Shown here: positions 28,356 to 37,291 of the stretch, one piece after another
How the letters are laid out: every line of letters starts with the position of its first letter
How positions within the stretch are numbered: the first letter of the stretch is position 1
From: Verrucomicrobiales bacterium
Lineage (GTDB): Bacteria > Verrucomicrobiota > Verrucomicrobiia > Verrucomicrobiales > DEV007
Direction: 5' to 3'
Assembly: GCA_016795385.1 (NCBI GenBank)
Contig: JAEUHI010000041.1
Span: 62,001-126,000 of the forward strand
DNA: 64,000 nucleotides
The notes under the pieces: model-generated
What the model was told of the DNA's origin: nothing
The model's input: the letters and a program-made list of their open reading frames with translations, nothing else
Databases searched by the model: none
Position numbers and translations under genes: made by a program

Positions 28356-29651
28356 TCACGCAAACAGATCCATCACCGGTTCGCCCTTGTGGGCCACGGT
28401 GAAGGGTCGTTTGCTGGGGCTGTAGAGCACCTGATCGAGCGGGAGACCCAAGGCATGGGCGATCGTGGCGTTGAAGTCCTGGATCTTCACGGGATTCTCG
28501 ATCACGCTCTCCCCGCCTTCATCGGTTTTGCCATAGGCGATGCCTCCCTTGATGCCGCCGCCTGCGAGCACGGAACTGAAGGCCTTCGGGTAATGATCGC
28601 GTCCCGCGTTCTGATTGATGCGGGGAGTGCGGCCGAATTCGGTCGTGAGCACGATGAGCGTATCCTCGAGTTTCCCACGACGTTCCAGATCGTCGATGAG
28701 GGCGGACATGCCTTGATCGAGGACGTCGCAACGCTCCGGCGCGGCGACGAAGACGTTGTTGTGCATGTCCCACCCGCCGTAGCCGACCTCCACCGCCCGC
28801 ACATCGTGTTCGATGAGGCGGCGGGCGAGGAGACAGCCCTGGCCGAAGGGATTGTCGCCATACCGGTCGCGGGTCGCTTTCTCCTCGTCGCTGAGATCGA
28901 AAGCGCGGAGATCCTTGCTCTGCATGATGCGCACGGCATCGTCATACATCTGGGTATAGGCCCGCACCTGCTTGACGTTGTAGCGCTGGTGGAACTCGGC
29001 ATCGAATTCGCGGGCGAGCGAGAGACGGTCCTCGAATTCCTCCTGCTTCATGTTGCGCAGTTTCGAATTCTTGAGACCTCCAAGCGGATCGTTGATCGCG
29101 AGCGGCTCATATTCAGGCTCGAAGAATCCTCCGCCGCCATTGATGCGGCTGTCGGCGCCGATGTAGACCGATCCGGGCAGATTGGGATTGAGGCGGCCCT
29201 TGAACTTCAAGGCCCAGGCACCGATCCCGGGGTGGCGGATCGTGGCGCGCTGCTCGTAGCTCGTGTGCATCAGGTAGTTCCCCTGATCGTGCGCACCGGC
29301 CGTTGAGGTGAGCGAACGCACGATGGCGAGTTTGTCCGTCTGCGTGGCGAGGCGCGGGAGCAGGGCGGAAATCTTGATATCATCGACGGCCGTGTTGATC
29401 GTCTTCGTTTCCCCCTGGTTCTCATGACCCGGCTTCGTGTCGAAAGTATCGAGGTGGGTCATCCCTCCATTCATGTAGAGGTAAATGACGTGCTTGGCGG
29501 CACCGGCGCGTTCGGCGATTCCCAGATCAGGACCGAGAGCGGCCCTGCCCCGGGTGGTGAGCCCGAGAGCTCCGACCCCGAGGAAGGTCTTGGCAGTTCC
29601 CTCCATGAAGCGGCGACGGCTCCATTCATCGGATGTGAAGGCGGTTTTCAT
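28356..29651 (-). CDS. DUF1501 (sulfatase-like) Tat-exported protein
   Basis: A 431-residue protein with a Tat signal (SRRRFMEGTAKTFLG) and the DUF1501 pattern: HVIYLYMNGGMTHLDTFDTK, then LAIVRSLTSTAGAHDQG, ARRLIEHDVRAVEVGYGGWD, LIVLTTEFGRTPRINQNAGR and DHYPKAFS. The fold is alkaline phosphatase/sulfatase-like and may bind metal, but no reaction is established for the family. It lies 52 bases after its DUF1549/DUF1553 partner on the same strand, the arrangement usual in planctomycetes and verrucomicrobia. Confidence 0.92.
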   Translation of the reverse strand: MKTAFTSDEWSRRRFMEGTAKTFLGVGALGLTTRGRAALGPDLGIAERAGAAKHVIYLYMNGGMTHLDTFDTKPGHENQGETKTINTAVDDIKISALLPRLATQTDKLAIVRSLTSTAGAHDQGNYLMHTSYEQRATIRHPGIGAWALKFKGRLNPNLPGSVYIGADSRINGGGGFFEPEYEPLAINDPLGGLKNSKLRNMKQEEFEDRLSLAREFDAEFHQRYNVKQVRAYTQMYDDAVRIMQSKDLRAFDLSDEEKATRDRYGDNPFGQGCLLARRLIEHDVRAVEVGYGGWDMHNNVFVAAPERCDVLDQGMSALIDDLERRGKLEDTLIVLTTEFGRTPRINQNAGRDHYPKAFSSVLAGGGIKGGIAYGKTDEGGESVIENPVKIQDFNATIAHALGLPLDQVLYSPSKRPFTVAHKGEPVMDLFA

Positions 29652-29703
29652 GACAGTTGTGACTGGCTGGCGGAGATGCGGATGGTGGTTGGATGACGGG
29701 AGA

Positions 29704-32139
29704 TTATTGCACGAAAAGGAATTGCTGGGTGTTCAGCAGGGTCCAGACAAGGCCGGCATAGGCAGCATCGCCTTTCTCGGCGACCTCGGCCCGGGAAAGC
29801 TCCATTTCGCGGGCGCTCGGCTCACGGGTGAGCATGCCTTGGAAGATCATGCGGATCTTCTCATCACTCTCGCCCGCCTCATGGAGACGACGGCCGAAGA
29901 CGGCGAACTGGTTCGTGAGCGCCTCGACCATGGGGCCGTTCAGGAGGTTCAACGCCTGCGGCACGGAGGCGGCGGCGGCGGCATTTTCGATCACTTCGCG
30001 ATCGGATTGGCCGAATTCCCGGAGGAAATGACCGCGACGGGCGGGCGACTCGAGTTCGGAGGCCCGCGCCATCTGGCTCACCAGTGAGGTGTAGGTCTTG
30101 TAATCGTTCCGCTGGCGGTTCACCCAGTCGCGTTTGGCATTCTTCTCGAGCCCGGCGGGGGGCTGGGGCATTTCAGGCTTGGGCAGCTTCGTGAGGACGA
30201 CCCGCTCCCCTTCCCCGGCCTCGTTCATCATCGAGCCGTTGGCTCCCATCGTCATTTCCGACATGCCCATGGCGGCAAGGAGATCACTGCCATCGACTTT
30301 TTCGCCCACATTCTTGTAGGCGATTTTCTCCACCGCCTTGCGCGTCTCGTTGCGGATGCCGTTCAGGTCATTGCGGAGCTTTTGAAACCGATCCTTGTCC
30401 CCGGCTTCGAGGGCTTTGGCCGACTCCGCGCGCAACTTGTCCTCTCTGGGGCGGACAGATTCAAAGACCTCGCCGACTTCCTTGACCATGGCGATGTACT
30501 CCTTTTCGCTCCGGTTCTCCAATGCACCATAAATGCGGCGAACCTTCTCGACGGAGGCGACCTGGCTCTCGATGCGCGGACGGTAGCCATCGGCCTCGGG
30601 GAGGGCGAGCGCGACAATGGAATCCCAGATCTGCTCGGCGCTCATGCGGCGGAGGAGCGGACCCTGGAAATAATAATGTTCACCCATCACCATTTCCTGG
30701 TGGTTGGCGCCGCGCTGGTAGGCCTTGGTGTTGTAAAGCACCTCCTGATACTTGCGCATGTCGTAGTCGAGGGTCTTCATCATCTCCTCGAGATAAGCGA
30801 GGAGTTCGGGATTCGAGACCGGAGTCACATCCGTGAGCTCATCGACCGGCTCGAAGACCCCGTGCCCGAAGACGCGCTTCCAGAGGCGGTTCGCGATGAC
30901 ACGGGTGAAGGTGGGATTCTCCTTCGAGGTCAGCCAGGCCGCGTAAGCGTCGATGGTGGAGTCATCCACTTTGGAGAGATCGATCTCTTTTCCGAACATG
31001 GTGCGGGCCGACACCGGATCGTTCGGCTTCGCGTCGTCGTATTGGTAATCGTGGGGCAGCTTCAGGGTCTTTTCCACTTCGGCGGCCTTCACGTAGCGGA
31101 GGGGATTGTAGATCTCGTTGACCGCATTGTTGATGCCGCGGTTCTTGTGTTCGTAAGCGGCGTAGGCGTCCATCGACTTTTTGGCCATGGCCCGGAACTG
31201 CTCATCCGTCATTTTGAATCGCTCGAGGTAGCTGGCGTACTTCTTGTCCTCGGTGAAACGCTGGAGACGGGCTTCGTTCTCGATCTGCGGGAACTTCTCG
31301 TTTCCGGTGGCCTTCACATGCATCCGGGTGCGCTCCTCGCGCTGCTGCTTGCTCAGGGCGAGACGGTTTTCGGAATCATACTGGCGGGCATCCATCCCAT
31401 AGGAGAAGGCGGCCATCTGGTAGTAGTCCATCTGCGTCCACTTGTCGAAGGGGTGGTTGTGGCATTGGGCGCACTCGAGCCGGGTGCCGAGGAAAATCCG
31501 CACGGTGTTCGACATGTTGTCGAGCGGCATGCCGCGGTCGCGGATGTAATAGCCGACGGCGCCGTTCTCCCAGATCATCCCGCGGGCGGAGACGAGTTCG
31601 CGGACGAACTGGTCATAGGGTTTGTTTTTTTCGATCGCGTCCTTCACCCAGAGTTGATAGGCGGACTCGGCCTGGGTGCCGCCCACCCCGAGACCGGAAT
31701 TGATCCGCAGGACATCGGCCCAGAAATTGTAGGCGTGGCTCATGTGGCCTTCACTCTCGAGGAGGTCGGTGATGAGCTGCTCGCGCTTCCGCGGGTAGTC
31801 GGAACCGTGGAAATTCTCCGCTTCCTCGATCGTCGGGATGCGGCCTGCGATGTCGAGGTAGGCGCGGCGGACAAAAGTGGCGTCGTCGATGGCCTCGTTG
31901 GGCTTCAGGCCCTGCTTCGCCAGCATCGCCTCGACCATGGCGTCGATCTTCGCCGCGGCCGCGGCCACGTCGAATTCTTCCGCCGGGCCGGCCTTCTGCG
32001 TTTTCTCCGCCTTCTCCGCCTTCTCCGTTTGAGACGGGACGGTTTTCTCCTTCTTCTCGGGCGCGGACTTCTCGGCGTGGAGTCCGGCTGGGAGGAACAA
32101 GGCGGTGAGTAACAACGAAAGGGGGCGGCTCGGTTTCAT
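29704..32139 (-). CDS. DUF1549/DUF1553 (PSCyt2-PSD1) exported protein
   Basis: An 811-residue protein with a signal peptide (about 1-22) and a charged EK-rich linker (about 23-55). A DUF1549 domain (about 60-260) carries DDATFVRRAYLDIAGRIPT and a CAQCH motif near 225, and a DUF1553 domain (about 400-800) carries FTRVIANRLWKRVFGHG and RRMSAEQIWDSIVALALP. The CxxCH could bind heme c, but the family is named from co-occurrence, not biochemistry. A coiled-coil insert rich in Lys/Glu lies near 545-640. There is no N-terminal PSCyt1 domain, unlike the second copy at 51042-53930. Confidence 0.9.
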   Translation of the reverse strand: MKPSRPLSLLLTALFLPAGLHAEKSAPEKKEKTVPSQTEKAEKAEKTQKAGPAEEFDVAAAAAKIDAMVEAMLAKQGLKPNEAIDDATFVRRAYLDIAGRIPTIEEAENFHGSDYPRKREQLITDLLESEGHMSHAYNFWADVLRINSGLGVGGTQAESAYQLWVKDAIEKNKPYDQFVRELVSARGMIWENGAVGYYIRDRGMPLDNMSNTVRIFLGTRLECAQCHNHPFDKWTQMDYYQMAAFSYGMDARQYDSENRLALSKQQREERTRMHVKATGNEKFPQIENEARLQRFTEDKKYASYLERFKMTDEQFRAMAKKSMDAYAAYEHKNRGINNAVNEIYNPLRYVKAAEVEKTLKLPHDYQYDDAKPNDPVSARTMFGKEIDLSKVDDSTIDAYAAWLTSKENPTFTRVIANRLWKRVFGHGVFEPVDELTDVTPVSNPELLAYLEEMMKTLDYDMRKYQEVLYNTKAYQRGANHQEMVMGEHYYFQGPLLRRMSAEQIWDSIVALALPEADGYRPRIESQVASVEKVRRIYGALENRSEKEYIAMVKEVGEVFESVRPREDKLRAESAKALEAGDKDRFQKLRNDLNGIRNETRKAVEKIAYKNVGEKVDGSDLLAAMGMSEMTMGANGSMMNEAGEGERVVLTKLPKPEMPQPPAGLEKNAKRDWVNRQRNDYKTYTSLVSQMARASELESPARRGHFLREFGQSDREVIENAAAAASVPQALNLLNGPMVEALTNQFAVFGRRLHEAGESDEKIRMIFQGMLTREPSAREMELSRAEVAEKGDAAYAGLVWTLLNTQQFLFVQ

Positions 32140-32237
32140 CGGGACGGGGTCAACGCAATCGAGAATAACCCGGATGCCCGGAAAGGTTGCACTTCCGAAT
32201 CACCCACGATAGCGCCTCCGCTTCCCACCCTTTCGAG

Positions 32238-32525
32238 CTACTCCTGCTCTGCACCGTTTTCCGCTGCGGCGTTTTCGGCGCGGAGCTTCTCGAGCATCGC
32301 GTCGACCTGCTCCAGCACTTTCAGCGGGAGACGGCGACGCTGATGTTTGTTCCAGAGCACCTCCCGCAACGATTCCATTGCCGCGAGGGGCAGGCAGTCG
32401 TGCGGATTCCACTCGGGATCGCTCTTCCGGGTGGAGAAAAACTGCCAGCGACCGGCATGATGGAGGGCCCGGAAGTAGACGAGCTCGCCCTCCTCATCCC
32501 GCTCGCGCCATTCGTGCTTCGTCAT
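32238..32525 (-). CDS. small conserved protein of unknown function
   Basis: A 95-residue protein starting MTKHEWRERDEEGELVYFRA, with Trp- and His-rich sequence (LHHAGRWQFFSTRKSD) and a charged helical tail (KVLEQVDAMLEKLRAENAA). Its ATG overlaps the hisC stop (ATGA at 32522-32525), so it is translationally coupled to hisC. No signal peptide or membrane segment. No function is proposed, although similar short proteins are found next to hisC or metabolic genes. Confidence 0.65.
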   Translation of the reverse strand: MTKHEWRERDEEGELVYFRALHHAGRWQFFSTRKSDPEWNPHDCLPLAAMESLREVLWNKHQRRRLPLKVLEQVDAMLEKLRAENAAAENGAEQE

Positions 32526-33622
32526 GAGGCGGCCAACACCTCCTTGAGGGTGGCGATGCAACGTTCGTTCTGCGGCATCGTGCCGACGGAGATCCGCACC
32601 CAGTCGGGCAGTTTGTAACTGCTCATCGCCCGGATGATGACGCCCTTTTTCAACATCGCGCGGAAAACCGCGTCGCCATCCCCGACTTTCACGAGCACGA
32701 AGTTCGCGTAGCTGGGCACATACTCGAGCCCCATCTCGCCGAAGGACCTCTCGAGATAGGCACGGCCCTCATCATTCAGATCGCGGGTCTTCTGCTGGTG
32801 CTCCTCGTCGAGGAGCCCGGCGATCGCGCCGGCCTGGGCGATCGAGTTGGTGTTGAAAGGCTGGCGGCACTTCTGCAGCACCTGGGCGATCTCCGGCGTG
32901 GTGAGACCAAAGCCGATCCGCAACCCGGCAAGGCCCTGGATCTTCGAGAAGGTCCGCATCACCACGACATTGCGGCCTTCGCGGATGTATTTCAGGGTGT
33001 CCGGCGCGTCGGGGACGAATTCGTGATAGGCCTCGTCGAAGATGACCACGACATGATCGGGCACCTTCGCCATGAAGCCGTCGATCGCGGCTTGATCGAC
33101 CATGGTCCCGGTCGGGTTGTTCGGATTCGCGATGAAGATCATGCGAGTCCGCGGGGTGATCGCCGCCGCCATGGCCTCCAGATCATGAACGAATCCAGGG
33201 TCGTCGACCTCGATCGTGTCCGCCCCGAAAAGGGTCGCCATCAATTTGTAAACGACAAAGGCGTGCTTCGCCGCGATCACTTCGTCGCCCGGGCTGAGGA
33301 AGCCGTGGCCGATCAGTTCGATGATTTCGTTCGACCCGTTGCTGATGACGACGTTTTCCCTGGAGAAACCGAACTTGTCGGCGATCGCACTCCGCAGCTT
33401 GTAGCCACCGCCATCGGGATAGATGTGGACACCCTCGGCCGCCTCCTTCATCGCCGCGACCGCTTTCGGCGAAGGGCCGAGCGGATTCTCGTTCGAGGCG
33501 AGCTTGATGATGTCGGCAGGATCGAGCCCCTGTTCGCGGGCGGTCTCTTCGATCGGCTTGCCGGGATCGTAGGCGACGAGCCCTTCGAGCCAGGGATGTG
33601 CTTGTTCGGTAACGGAAGACAT
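32522..33622 (-). CDS. hisC: histidinol-phosphate aminotransferase
   Basis: A 366-residue fold-type I PLP enzyme. It converts imidazole-acetol phosphate and glutamate to histidinol phosphate in histidine synthesis; some members act on aromatic amino acids. Motifs: KLASNENPLGPSP near 40-52, IANPNNPTGTM (about 154-164), FDEAYHEF (about 195-202), and the PLP lysine in TFSKIQGLAGLRIG (Lys227). The frame opens at 33829, but the conserved protein begins at the ATG 33620-33622 (MSSVTEQAHPWL). No other his gene is nearby. It is followed by an overlapping small gene. Confidence 0.93.
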   Translation of the reverse strand: MSSVTEQAHPWLEGLVAYDPGKPIEETAREQGLDPADIIKLASNENPLGPSPKAVAAMKEAAEGVHIYPDGGGYKLRSAIADKFGFSRENVVISNGSNEIIELIGHGFLSPGDEVIAAKHAFVVYKLMATLFGADTIEVDDPGFVHDLEAMAAAITPRTRMIFIANPNNPTGTMVDQAAIDGFMAKVPDHVVVIFDEAYHEFVPDAPDTLKYIREGRNVVVMRTFSKIQGLAGLRIGFGLTTPEIAQVLQKCRQPFNTNSIAQAGAIAGLLDEEHQQKTRDLNDEGRAYLERSFGEMGLEYVPSYANFVLVKVGDGDAVFRAMLKKGVIIRAMSSYKLPDWVRISVGTMPQNERCIATLKEVLAAS

Positions 33623-33722
33623 GGGATTTTGATGAAATTCAGAGGAAAAAGAGCGCCCCGCCGCGTGCGGACGGGAAGGTATCGCCAGCAGCCGACTCCT
33701 CAACCGATATTCGGCCGCAGAC

Positions 33723-34553
33723 TCACTCCGCGGCCCGGGCCACGAGACTGACCTTTTTTTCCTTACAAAGCCGGAAGATGTCGTCTTTCCCGAGCAGGAG
33801 CGTGCTGCCCGCCTCCACCACGATCGCATTCACGCCCGAGGCCGCCGCGGTCTCGATGGTGGCCGGACCGACCACGGGCACGTCAAAGCGGAAATCCTGC
33901 CTGGGCTTCGACACTTTCACCATCATCGCCTCGCCTCGCCCCATGCCTCCGCCGCGCTTGATCGCCTCATTCGTTCCTTCAAAGGCCTCCACCGCGAGCA
34001 CGGTTCCCTTTTTCACCACGACGGTCTGTCCGATATCGAGGCGGCTCACTTCTTTTGCGATGCGAAAGCCATAGGCCGCATCTTCCTCCTGTCTCGTGCT
34101 GAGAACCGGCCCACAGACATGCCCCGCCCCGGGAAGAAGGTCGTCGAGAAATGTCGTGGCCGGGAGGAGGAGAATGCCGTCCGCCTCCAGTTCACCGGCG
34201 ATCCCGGCGAAAAGGCTATCGGCATTGCGCTCCTTCACCCGGCTCAGCATTTTCAGCAGTCGCAGATCGGGACGCAGGTCAAAGAGGTTCTTCGGGGCGA
34301 TCTGACCGACCATCACGACGCGCGTGACGCCATGCCCCTTGAAGTATTTGATCATCTTCCCGAGTTGCCCGACCCGCATCCATTCGATCTGATCCACTTG
34401 TCCGGCGAGCACCGGATCGGTCTCGTCGACAAAAGCGGCGGCGACGAGATTCGTGGTCCCCGCCCGCCGCGCCGCCGCGGCAAAGATGCCGGGGTAAAGT
34501 CCATTGCCGGCGATCATGCCGATGGTCGTGGGTAGGTCGGACGGGGTCATCAT
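33723..34553 (-). CDS. lpxI: UDP-2,3-diacylglucosamine pyrophosphatase LpxI
   Basis: A 276-residue protein matching LpxI (DUF1009): IGMIAGNGLYPGIFAAAARR, VGQLGKMIKYFKGHGVTRVV, GQIAPKNLFDLRPDLR, VVVKKGTVLAVEAFEGTNEA and DVPVVGPATIETAAASG. LpxI cleaves UDP-2,3-diacylglucosamine to lipid X and UMP, replacing LpxH in many bacteria. The enzyme acts on the cytoplasmic side in lipid A synthesis, which implies an outer membrane with lipid A. I chose the ATG at 34551-34553; a second ATG follows directly. No other lpx gene is in the window. Confidence 0.9.
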   Translation of the reverse strand: MMTPSDLPTTIGMIAGNGLYPGIFAAAARRAGTTNLVAAAFVDETDPVLAGQVDQIEWMRVGQLGKMIKYFKGHGVTRVVMVGQIAPKNLFDLRPDLRLLKMLSRVKERNADSLFAGIAGELEADGILLLPATTFLDDLLPGAGHVCGPVLSTRQEEDAAYGFRIAKEVSRLDIGQTVVVKKGTVLAVEAFEGTNEAIKRGGGMGRGEAMMVKVSKPRQDFRFDVPVVGPATIETAAASGVNAIVVEAGSTLLLGKDDIFRLCKEKKVSLVARAAE

Positions 34554-34591
34554 CACAGGGAAAAAGCAGCTTAGCGGCTCCCTCGCACCCT

Positions 34592-35500
34592 TCAAGGGGC
34601 AAGCTCGGCCATGACGCGGGCCCGATCCATCACCGCGATGACGATGGCCACGCTGAGGAGGAGGGTGCCGGCGACCCGCCAGAGAAAGCCGCGCCCCTGA
34701 TCCCGATGCTCGCGATTCCCGAGCCAGTGGCCGAAGAGCACGACAAGGGCGATCACCCAGAGCCCCCGCGAGGCATAAACGATGTTGATCCCCGTGGCAT
34801 CATCGAAGAGGGCCAGACCGATCCCCATCACCATCGCCTGCACCGCGATGAAAATGGCTCCGGCCCAGGCCCAGCCGGAGCCAGGCCCCTTCGGAAAAAA
34901 GACCGGCCGCCCCTGACAGAACCACATGAGAAGGCTCCACACCGCGACCGTCCCCGATCCGACCGCGAGAAATGGCATCGCTCCAAAGCCCCGGGCCCAG
35001 GTGCTGACGAGCACATCGCTCACCCCGAAGACCAGCGCACTGGCCAGCGTCACCGCGATCGTGAAAAAAAGACGGCTCCCGCCCTTCAGATCTCCCAGAC
35101 CCATCACGAAAATCCCGAGCGTGGTGAGAAAGGCCGCGATCCACAGGGGCACGCTCGGCACCTTGCCCGAGAGCACGACCACGCCCAGCGCGACAAACAC
35201 CACTTTCGTCCCCATCAGAGGGGTGACGAGCGAGACATCGCCGCGCCGGATCGCCCCGAAGGTGAGCCAATGGCCGACGAAGAAGGCGGTGCCCATCACC
35301 ATCGGTTTCCACACGATCGTCCAATCGATCGTTGCCAGTCCGAGAAACAAGAGCGGGAGGAAGACGAGCCCGAGGACCACGTTCGAGAGGTGGAAGGATT
35401 GCCCCACGACGACGCCGTCGCTGAGAGCGCGCTTGATCGAGATCGATCCGAGCGCATAGACGACGGCGGCGGAGAGCGGGAGCAGGAGGTAAATCGGCAC
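34592..35500 (-). CDS. EamA-family (DMT) permease
   Basis: A 302-residue protein with about ten membrane segments in two repeats of five, as in the drug/metabolite transporter superfamily (for example LLLPLSAAVVYALGSISIKR, SLVTPLMGTKVVFVALGVVV and SALVFGVSDVLVSTW). The substrate is unknown. The open frame begins with a TTG at 35533, but a GTG at 35498-35500 gives the usual EamA start directly at the first membrane segment, so I use it; this is uncertain. The gene lies 38 bases upstream of lpxI and may be co-transcribed. Confidence 0.8.
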   Translation of the reverse strand: MPIYLLLPLSAAVVYALGSISIKRALSDGVVVGQSFHLSNVVLGLVFLPLLFLGLATIDWTIVWKPMVMGTAFFVGHWLTFGAIRRGDVSLVTPLMGTKVVFVALGVVVLSGKVPSVPLWIAAFLTTLGIFVMGLGDLKGGSRLFFTIAVTLASALVFGVSDVLVSTWARGFGAMPFLAVGSGTVAVWSLLMWFCQGRPVFFPKGPGSGWAWAGAIFIAVQAMVMGIGLALFDDATGINIVYASRGLWVIALVVLFGHWLGNREHRDQGRGFLWRVAGTLLLSVAIVIAVMDRARVMAELAP

Positions 35501-35548
35501 CGCGCACTTTCGCGGGTCGTCGGCCTCCGTCAAAAGATTTGCGCCTTT

Positions 35549-37222
35549 TCAGACGAGCGGCATCACGATGGAAAGGATCACGCTCATCACGAGAGTCGTC
35601 ACCCCGATCACCACCAGCATCGGAGTCCACGATTTCAGCGCCTCCAATTCCGTGAGACCGCTCATTTTTGCGACAATCCAAAAACCGCTGTCATTCATCC
35701 AGGCGCCGACCAGCCCGCCCCCGCCAATCGCGGTCGCGAGATAGACGGGGTGAAAGCCGAGCTGCATCACGTCCGCCATCGCGGCGATCATGCCCGAGGC
35801 GGTGATCACCGCCACCGTGGTCGAGCCTTGGGCGAATTTCAGCAAAGCCGCGATACCGAACCCGAGAAAGAGCAGCACGAACCCTCCTCCGCCTCCGGCT
35901 GAACTGGGAAAGATCGCTTCGATCGCCGGGCCGATCTTCGCCGCCGCGAGCATCGCCCCGAAGGCACCACCCGCCGAGGTGATCAGGATGATGAGCCCCC
36001 CGCTCATCAGGGACGTCTCGATGACCTCGGCGAATTCCTTTTTCCCCGGACGGCACTGGCGCACATAGAGGAGCACCGCGATCACCGCCGAGAGGAGCAG
36101 GGCGAAGTTCGCGTTGCCATAGAGTTGCCCGAGATCGGAAGCTTTCCGCTTGGGCGTCTCCCAGACATGACGTGCGAGGATGGTGTCAGGTAGCGCCTTT
36201 TCCAGCACGAGCCGATTCTCCCGCTCGACCATCGCGAGGTTCGCCCGGCTGAGATTGGCGCCCGTTGCGAACGCCGTGCGATGGGCGAGGGCGGCGTTCA
36301 CGGCCGCAGCCACTTCCTCGGGGGGAGCGCCCTCCTTGGGAAGATAGGATTTCACGACCGCCATCGGCCCCTCCGTGGCCGTCTTGGCCGCGGCATAAAG
36401 ACCGTCGAAGTCCTTCAGATCCGGGACGCGGACCTGTGCGGCACGCTCGGCGTTGGCGCGCGTCTCAAGGGCGGTGCTCAGTCCGATCAACACGACGGGC
36501 AGCAGGATCGGAAGCAAAGAGACCAACAGACCTGGCAAAGGTCTCGCCGATGCGACTTCCGAGGTTTCGGTGGGGTCCTCACCCGGCAGCGCCCGCATCT
36601 CCAGCGGAGCACGCCGGTTCAGGAAGGCCGCGAAGGTCAACGCGGCGATCGAAGCCGGCAGGCCGATGAGACAGCCGATCCCGATCATGATCCCCAGATC
36701 GACCCCGAGTTGCTGGGCCATCAGCAAAGGTCCCGGAGTCGGGGGCACGAGCGTGTGAGTCACCGCTCCGCCCGCGGAGATCGCGAGAATGTAGAGCAGG
36801 TAATTCTTCTTCGTGCTGCGATAGAGCGATCTCGCCAAGGGCACCAGCAGGTAGAAAACCGTGTCGAAGAATACCGGGATCGCGAGAACAAATCCACTCG
36901 CGGCCAGGGCGATGGGCGATCGTTTCTCTCCGAGCACCTTCAGGAAAGCCTTCACGATGCGGTCCGCCGCACCGCTCTTCATCAGGCAATCCCCGATGAT
37001 GGCGGCCATCGCGATCACGATGGCGATCCCCCCGGCGGTGTTTCCAAAAGCCGTGGCGACCCGCGCCACCTTGTCGGCCACCGCCCCCGGTGCGAGCAGG
37101 CTGACCGTGAGGGCGGCGGTGATCAGCGCGACAAAGGCGTTGAGACGCAAGCCGATGATCATCCCGATGACAATGGCCACACCGAGGCCGAGAATGAGAA
37201 AAGGATGCAGGGAGCTTTCCAT
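35549..37222 (-). CDS. GntP-family permease with large hydrophilic insert
   Basis: A 557-residue membrane protein of the GntP family (gluconate and related hydroxy acids with protons). Family sequence appears as FGNTAGGIAIVIAMAAIIGD, FDTVFYLLVPLARSLYRSTK, HTLVPPTPGPLLMAQQLGVD, MSGGLIILITSAGGAFGAM and KFAQGSTTVAVITASGMIAA. Most members have about 440-460 residues; here about 115 hydrophilic residues (254-368) are inserted between two membrane halves. The start is the ATG at 37220-37222. The substrate is not determined. Confidence 0.87.
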   Translation of the reverse strand: MESSLHPFLILGLGVAIVIGMIIGLRLNAFVALITAALTVSLLAPGAVADKVARVATAFGNTAGGIAIVIAMAAIIGDCLMKSGAADRIVKAFLKVLGEKRSPIALAASGFVLAIPVFFDTVFYLLVPLARSLYRSTKKNYLLYILAISAGGAVTHTLVPPTPGPLLMAQQLGVDLGIMIGIGCLIGLPASIAALTFAAFLNRRAPLEMRALPGEDPTETSEVASARPLPGLLVSLLPILLPVVLIGLSTALETRANAERAAQVRVPDLKDFDGLYAAAKTATEGPMAVVKSYLPKEGAPPEEVAAAVNAALAHRTAFATGANLSRANLAMVERENRLVLEKALPDTILARHVWETPKRKASDLGQLYGNANFALLLSAVIAVLLYVRQCRPGKKEFAEVIETSLMSGGLIILITSAGGAFGAMLAAAKIGPAIEAIFPSSAGGGGGFVLLFLGFGIAALLKFAQGSTTVAVITASGMIAAMADVMQLGFHPVYLATAIGGGGLVGAWMNDSGFWIVAKMSGLTELEALKSWTPMLVVIGVTTLVMSVILSIVMPLV

Positions 37223-37291
37223 GGACGGGCGCGAGCGTGGCAAGATTCGGCCGCGATGGCAATCCCTGAATCACGTGCACTCCGGCGCCCC

